A stretch of DNA of 64,000 nucleotides from assembly GCA_045611845.1 (NCBI GenBank), contig JAZKXZ010000025.1:248001-312000 (forward strand), read 5' to 3'. Below, in pieces: positions 61,905 to 64,000 of the stretch. Position numbers and translations under genes: made by a program. This stretch comes from Enterocola sp045611845 (GTDB taxonomy: Bacteria > Bacteroidota > Bacteroidia > Bacteroidales > Paludibacteraceae). The notes beneath the pieces were generated by a model, which was not told the origin of the DNA, made no database searches, and saw only the letters and a list, made by a program, of their open reading frames with translations. The first letter of the stretch is position 1. Each line of letters starts with the position of its first letter.

Positions 61905-62321
61905 TTAATTCTCAAGTGCTGGTTTTGGTTTTGGGATAACGTTACCCTTAATATTCAACACAATAACTTGTGCTTTTTCTTCACCTGCTTGCATGTAACG
62001 TACTGTAATGCTCTTGCTGAAGTTGCCAGGACGACCTGCTGGGTTGTAAGTAACTTTGATTAAACCTTTTTTCTTAGGTGCGATAGGTTCTTTTGGCCAG
62101 TTTGGAGTGGTACAACCGCAAGAAGCTTGCACGTTTGTTAAAGTAATAGCTTTTTTGCTAATGTTTTTAAATTCAAAGTCGAAAGATACTCTGCCATCTA
62201 CTTCGTTGATAGTTCCAAAATCGTGAACTCTTTCTTCGAATTCAATAGCTTGTGTGTCTTGTGCCCATAATGCTCCGCAAACAGAGAATAGAAGAGCTAA
62301 TAAAAATAGTTTTGCTTTCAT
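61905..62321 (-). CDS. DUF1573 secreted protein with CGC motif
   Basis: A 138-residue secreted protein. Signal peptide (LLALLFSVCGALWA), then a single DUF1573 domain with the family pattern HDFGTINEVDGRVSFDFEFKN, TNVQASCGCTTPNWP (CGC at about 69-71) and IKVTYNPAGRPGNFSKSI, by position. Wide in Bacteroidetes, function unknown. Confidence 0.9.
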   Translation of the reverse strand: MKAKLFLLALLFSVCGALWAQDTQAIEFEERVHDFGTINEVDGRVSFDFEFKNISKKAITLTNVQASCGCTTPNWPKEPIAPKKKGLIKVTYNPAGRPGNFSKSITVRYMQAGEEKAQVIVLNIKGNVIPKPKPALEN

Positions 62322-62367
62322 AATGTTTTATTTACGTATTAATTAATAATTCTTATTTATATTGTTT

Positions 62368-62402
62368 TTAACTCCTCACTCCTAACTTCTCACTCCTAAC
62401 TC
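62368..62402. repeat. 'actcctaact' repeat in a 5' leader
   Basis: Three imperfect units between the DUF1573 gene and its likely promoter box at 62431-62438, so it should be in the mRNA leader. Confidence 0.7.
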
Positions 62403-62430
62403 TTTACAATTTTGTTACATTTACAAGACG

Positions 62431-62438
62431 CAAATTTA
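62431..62438 (-). promoter_or_regulatory. -7 promoter box of the DUF1573 gene
   Basis: Minus-strand TAAATTTG, 110 bases before the start at 62321. Confidence 0.4.
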
Positions 62439-62531
62439 CATAAAAAGTTTATTAACTCACTATTTTTTATAGTTTTTTTATGAAATATTCCTTTTTAATA
62501 TATGTGTAATTAAAAATGTAAAGAAATTAAT

Positions 62532-62539
62532 TATCTTTG
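62532..62539 (+). promoter_or_regulatory. -7 promoter box of dapB-lepB
   Basis: TATCTTTG, 17 bases before the dapB ATG. Confidence 0.55.
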
Positions 62540-62555
62540 TAAAAAAAATAAATAT

Positions 62556-63275
62556 ATGAAAATTGCGTTAATTGGATACGGAAAAATGGGTAAAACCATA
62601 GAGCAAATAGCAATCTCTAGAGGTCACCAAGTAGTAAGTAGAATAGATATAGACAATCAAGAAGACTTTAATAGTGAAGAATTCAAGTCTGCTGATGTAG
62701 CTATAGAGTTTACAGCACCAAAAGTAGCTGTACAAAATTATATTAAAGCGTTCAATTCTGGGGTTTCAGTGGTTTCTGGTACTACAGGTTGGACAGAAAA
62801 GATGCCAGAAGTAGAAGCACTTTGCAACGAAAAAGGATTGGCGTTCTTCTGGACTTCAAACTTTAGTTTAGGTGTGAATGTGTTCTTTGCTGTGAATAAA
62901 TATCTAGCAAAAATTATGAACCAATTTGAAAACTATAATGTTTCTATGACAGAGGTTCATCACACACAAAAACTAGATGCTCCTAGTGGTACTGCAATTA
63001 GCTTGGCAGATGATATTCTTGCTCAGCTAGATAGAAAATCTGCTTGGGAACTTGGCGAACAAGAAACTGCTTCAGATAAACTTCCTATCAAGGCTATACG
63101 TGAAGGTCAAGTGCCAGGTATTCACACTATTAGATACGAATCAGATGTAGACTCAATTACTATTACACATGATGCAAAAAGCAGAATGGGTTTTGCATTA
63201 GGAGCAGTGCTTGCAGCTGAGTTTACTTGTGGCAAAAAAGGCATGCTTAGCATGAACGATATGTTAAAATTCTGA
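62556..63275 (+). CDS. dapB: 4-hydroxy-tetrahydrodipicolinate reductase
   Basis: A 239-residue DapB, reducing the lysine/diaminopimelate intermediate with NAD(P)H. Marks: GYGKMGKTIE (residues 7-16), TTGWTEKM region, EVHHTQKLDAPSGTA (about 130-144) with the catalytic His and Lys, and GIHTIRYES. It lies 2 bases before lepB, the usual dapB-lepB pair of Bacteroidales. Confidence 0.97.
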   Translation: MKIALIGYGKMGKTIEQIAISRGHQVVSRIDIDNQEDFNSEEFKSADVAIEFTAPKVAVQNYIKAFNSGVSVVSGTTGWTEKMPEVEALCNEKGLAFFWTSNFSLGVNVFFAVNKYLAKIMNQFENYNVSMTEVHHTQKLDAPSGTAISLADDILAQLDRKSAWELGEQETASDKLPIKAIREGQVPGIHTIRYESDVDSITITHDAKSRMGFALGAVLAAEFTCGKKGMLSMNDMLKF

Positions 63276-63277
63276 TT

Positions 63278-64000
63278 ATGGTGAAATTTAAAGATATTCC
63301 ATTTAAACAATGGATTAAAGCTGCCCTTGCAACAGTATTTTATGTATTGTTTATTTATTGGGTAGGTAATTTCTGGTGGTTATTACTTTTACCAGTTATT
63401 TTAGATGTTTATCTAACCAAAATAATTCCATGGACATTTTGGAAAAAGACAAAGAGTAAATTTCTTTACTCTGTAATGAGTTGGGTAGATGCAATTGTGT
63501 TTGCGTTAGTAGCAGTATATTTTATCAATACTTACCTTTTCCAAAACTATAAAATTCCTACATCTTCACTAGAAAAATCACTTTTAGTAGGAGATTATTT
63601 GTTGGTGGATAAAGTAACATACGGTCCTCGTGTGCCTATGACTCCACTTTCATTTCCACTTGCACAACACACACTACCAATCTTAAATTGCAAATCTTAT
63701 ATCGAAACTCCATCATGGGATTATCGCCGACTTGCAGGTTTAGATACAATTAAGGCATTGGATATTGTTGTCTTCAACTTTCCTGCAGGTGATACTGTGG
63801 CACTGAAAGTGCAAGCTCCAGATTATTACACATTATGTGAGTTCTATGGTAGAGACAAGGTGTGGAATAATCCAGAATACTTTGGAGATATAGTAGTGCG
63901 TCCAGTGGACAGGCGCGAAAATTATGTAAAACGTTGCGTAGGCCTACCTGGTGATAGTCTTCAAATTATCGACGGTCAAATCTATATCAATGGTGAGGCT
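63278..64000 (+). CDS. lepB: Signal peptidase I, 5' part (3' end outside window)
   Basis: Reading from the ATG at 63278 gives at least 241 residues of a LepB-type signal peptidase. Two N-terminal hydrophobic segments (ALATVFYVLFIYWVGNFWW and IVFALVAVYFIN) lead to YKIPTSSLEKSL with the catalytic Ser, and the Lys block NYVKRCVGLPGDSLQI near 223. Like other Bacteroidales enzymes, it has a large insert between the Ser and Lys boxes. It continues beyond base 64000. Confidence 0.93.
   Translation, partial: MVKFKDIPFKQWIKAALATVFYVLFIYWVGNFWWLLLLPVILDVYLTKIIPWTFWKKTKSKFLYSVMSWVDAIVFALVAVYFINTYLFQNYKIPTSSLEKSLLVGDYLLVDKVTYGPRVPMTPLSFPLAQHTLPILNCKSYIETPSWDYRRLAGLDTIKALDIVVFNFPAGDTVALKVQAPDYYTLCEFYGRDKVWNNPEYFGDIVVRPVDRRENYVKRCVGLPGDSLQIIDGQIYINGEA

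Overview
The window comes from an AT-rich member of the Bacteroidota, most likely Bacteroidales. The evidence is TAnnTTTG-type -7 promoter boxes, weak Shine-Dalgarno sites, type IX secretion (T9SS) style C-terminal tails, DUF1573, DUF4465 and BspA-like surface proteins, a BtuB/BtuG-type vitamin B12 uptake locus behind a cobalamin riboswitch, and the acpP-fabF-rnc order. No rRNA, tRNA, insertion sequence, phage or CRISPR array was seen.

Region 1 (1-20563) is the accessory part: most of a contractile injection system related to the Bacteroidota type VI secretion system (T6SS subtype iii). It holds the 3' end of a TssD/Hcp-like tube gene, two tandem VgrG-like spikes, a large beta-rich companion of the spikes, a DUF4280 PAAR-like tip, and TssG-, TssK-, TssE- and TssF-like baseplate genes. 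Interleaved with these, in one + strand transcription unit (9991-20563), is what looks like a complete eukaryote-style ubiquitin-like conjugation cascade: a ThiF/E1-type activating enzyme with a candidate catalytic Cys and a ubiquitin-fold-like tail, a 105-residue ubiquitin-like protein ending in a bare C-terminal Gly, an E2 with an HPN motif and a catalytic Cys, and a membrane protein joining a vWA-like domain, a RING-like zinc site, seven membrane segments and an FHA domain. On the opposite strand, behind the PAAR gene, lies a degenerate paralogue of ribosome recycling factor (RRF) that has lost its conserved arginines. This combination is the most unusual thing in the window. tssB, tssC and clpV are not here and may lie upstream of base 1.

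Region 2 (20567-39823) is mostly housekeeping: an aroE-DedA-TPR-AI-2E exporter operon on the minus strand; rsmI, a coiled-coil lipoprotein, a YjjG-like phosphatase and a TatD nuclease on the plus strand; an ExbB-ExbD-ExbD energy-transducing operon; an M23 peptidase; a minus-strand group with folB, fabG, an omega-amidase and an acyltransferase; two secreted proteins; and rsmD with two conserved hypotheticals.

Region 3 (39928-45955) is the B12 acquisition operon on the minus strand: promoter, cobalamin riboswitch, two secreted proteins sharing a short N-terminal module (one DUF4465), a surface lipoprotein, a BtuG-like beta-propeller and a BtuB-like TonB-dependent receptor.

Region 4 (45969-64000) holds a RecD2-like helicase, a lipoprotein and beta-barrel pair, the fatty-acid cluster acpP-fabF-rnc-fadD, a Crp-like regulator with a thiamine transporter and thiamine pyrophosphokinase, an Lrp regulator, a T9SS-tailed leucine-rich surface protein behind a 16-T tract, meaB, two DUF1573 proteins, dapB and the start of lepB. 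Copies of a short 'actcctaact' repeat sit at several gene ends, and an inverted pair lies inside one reading frame.
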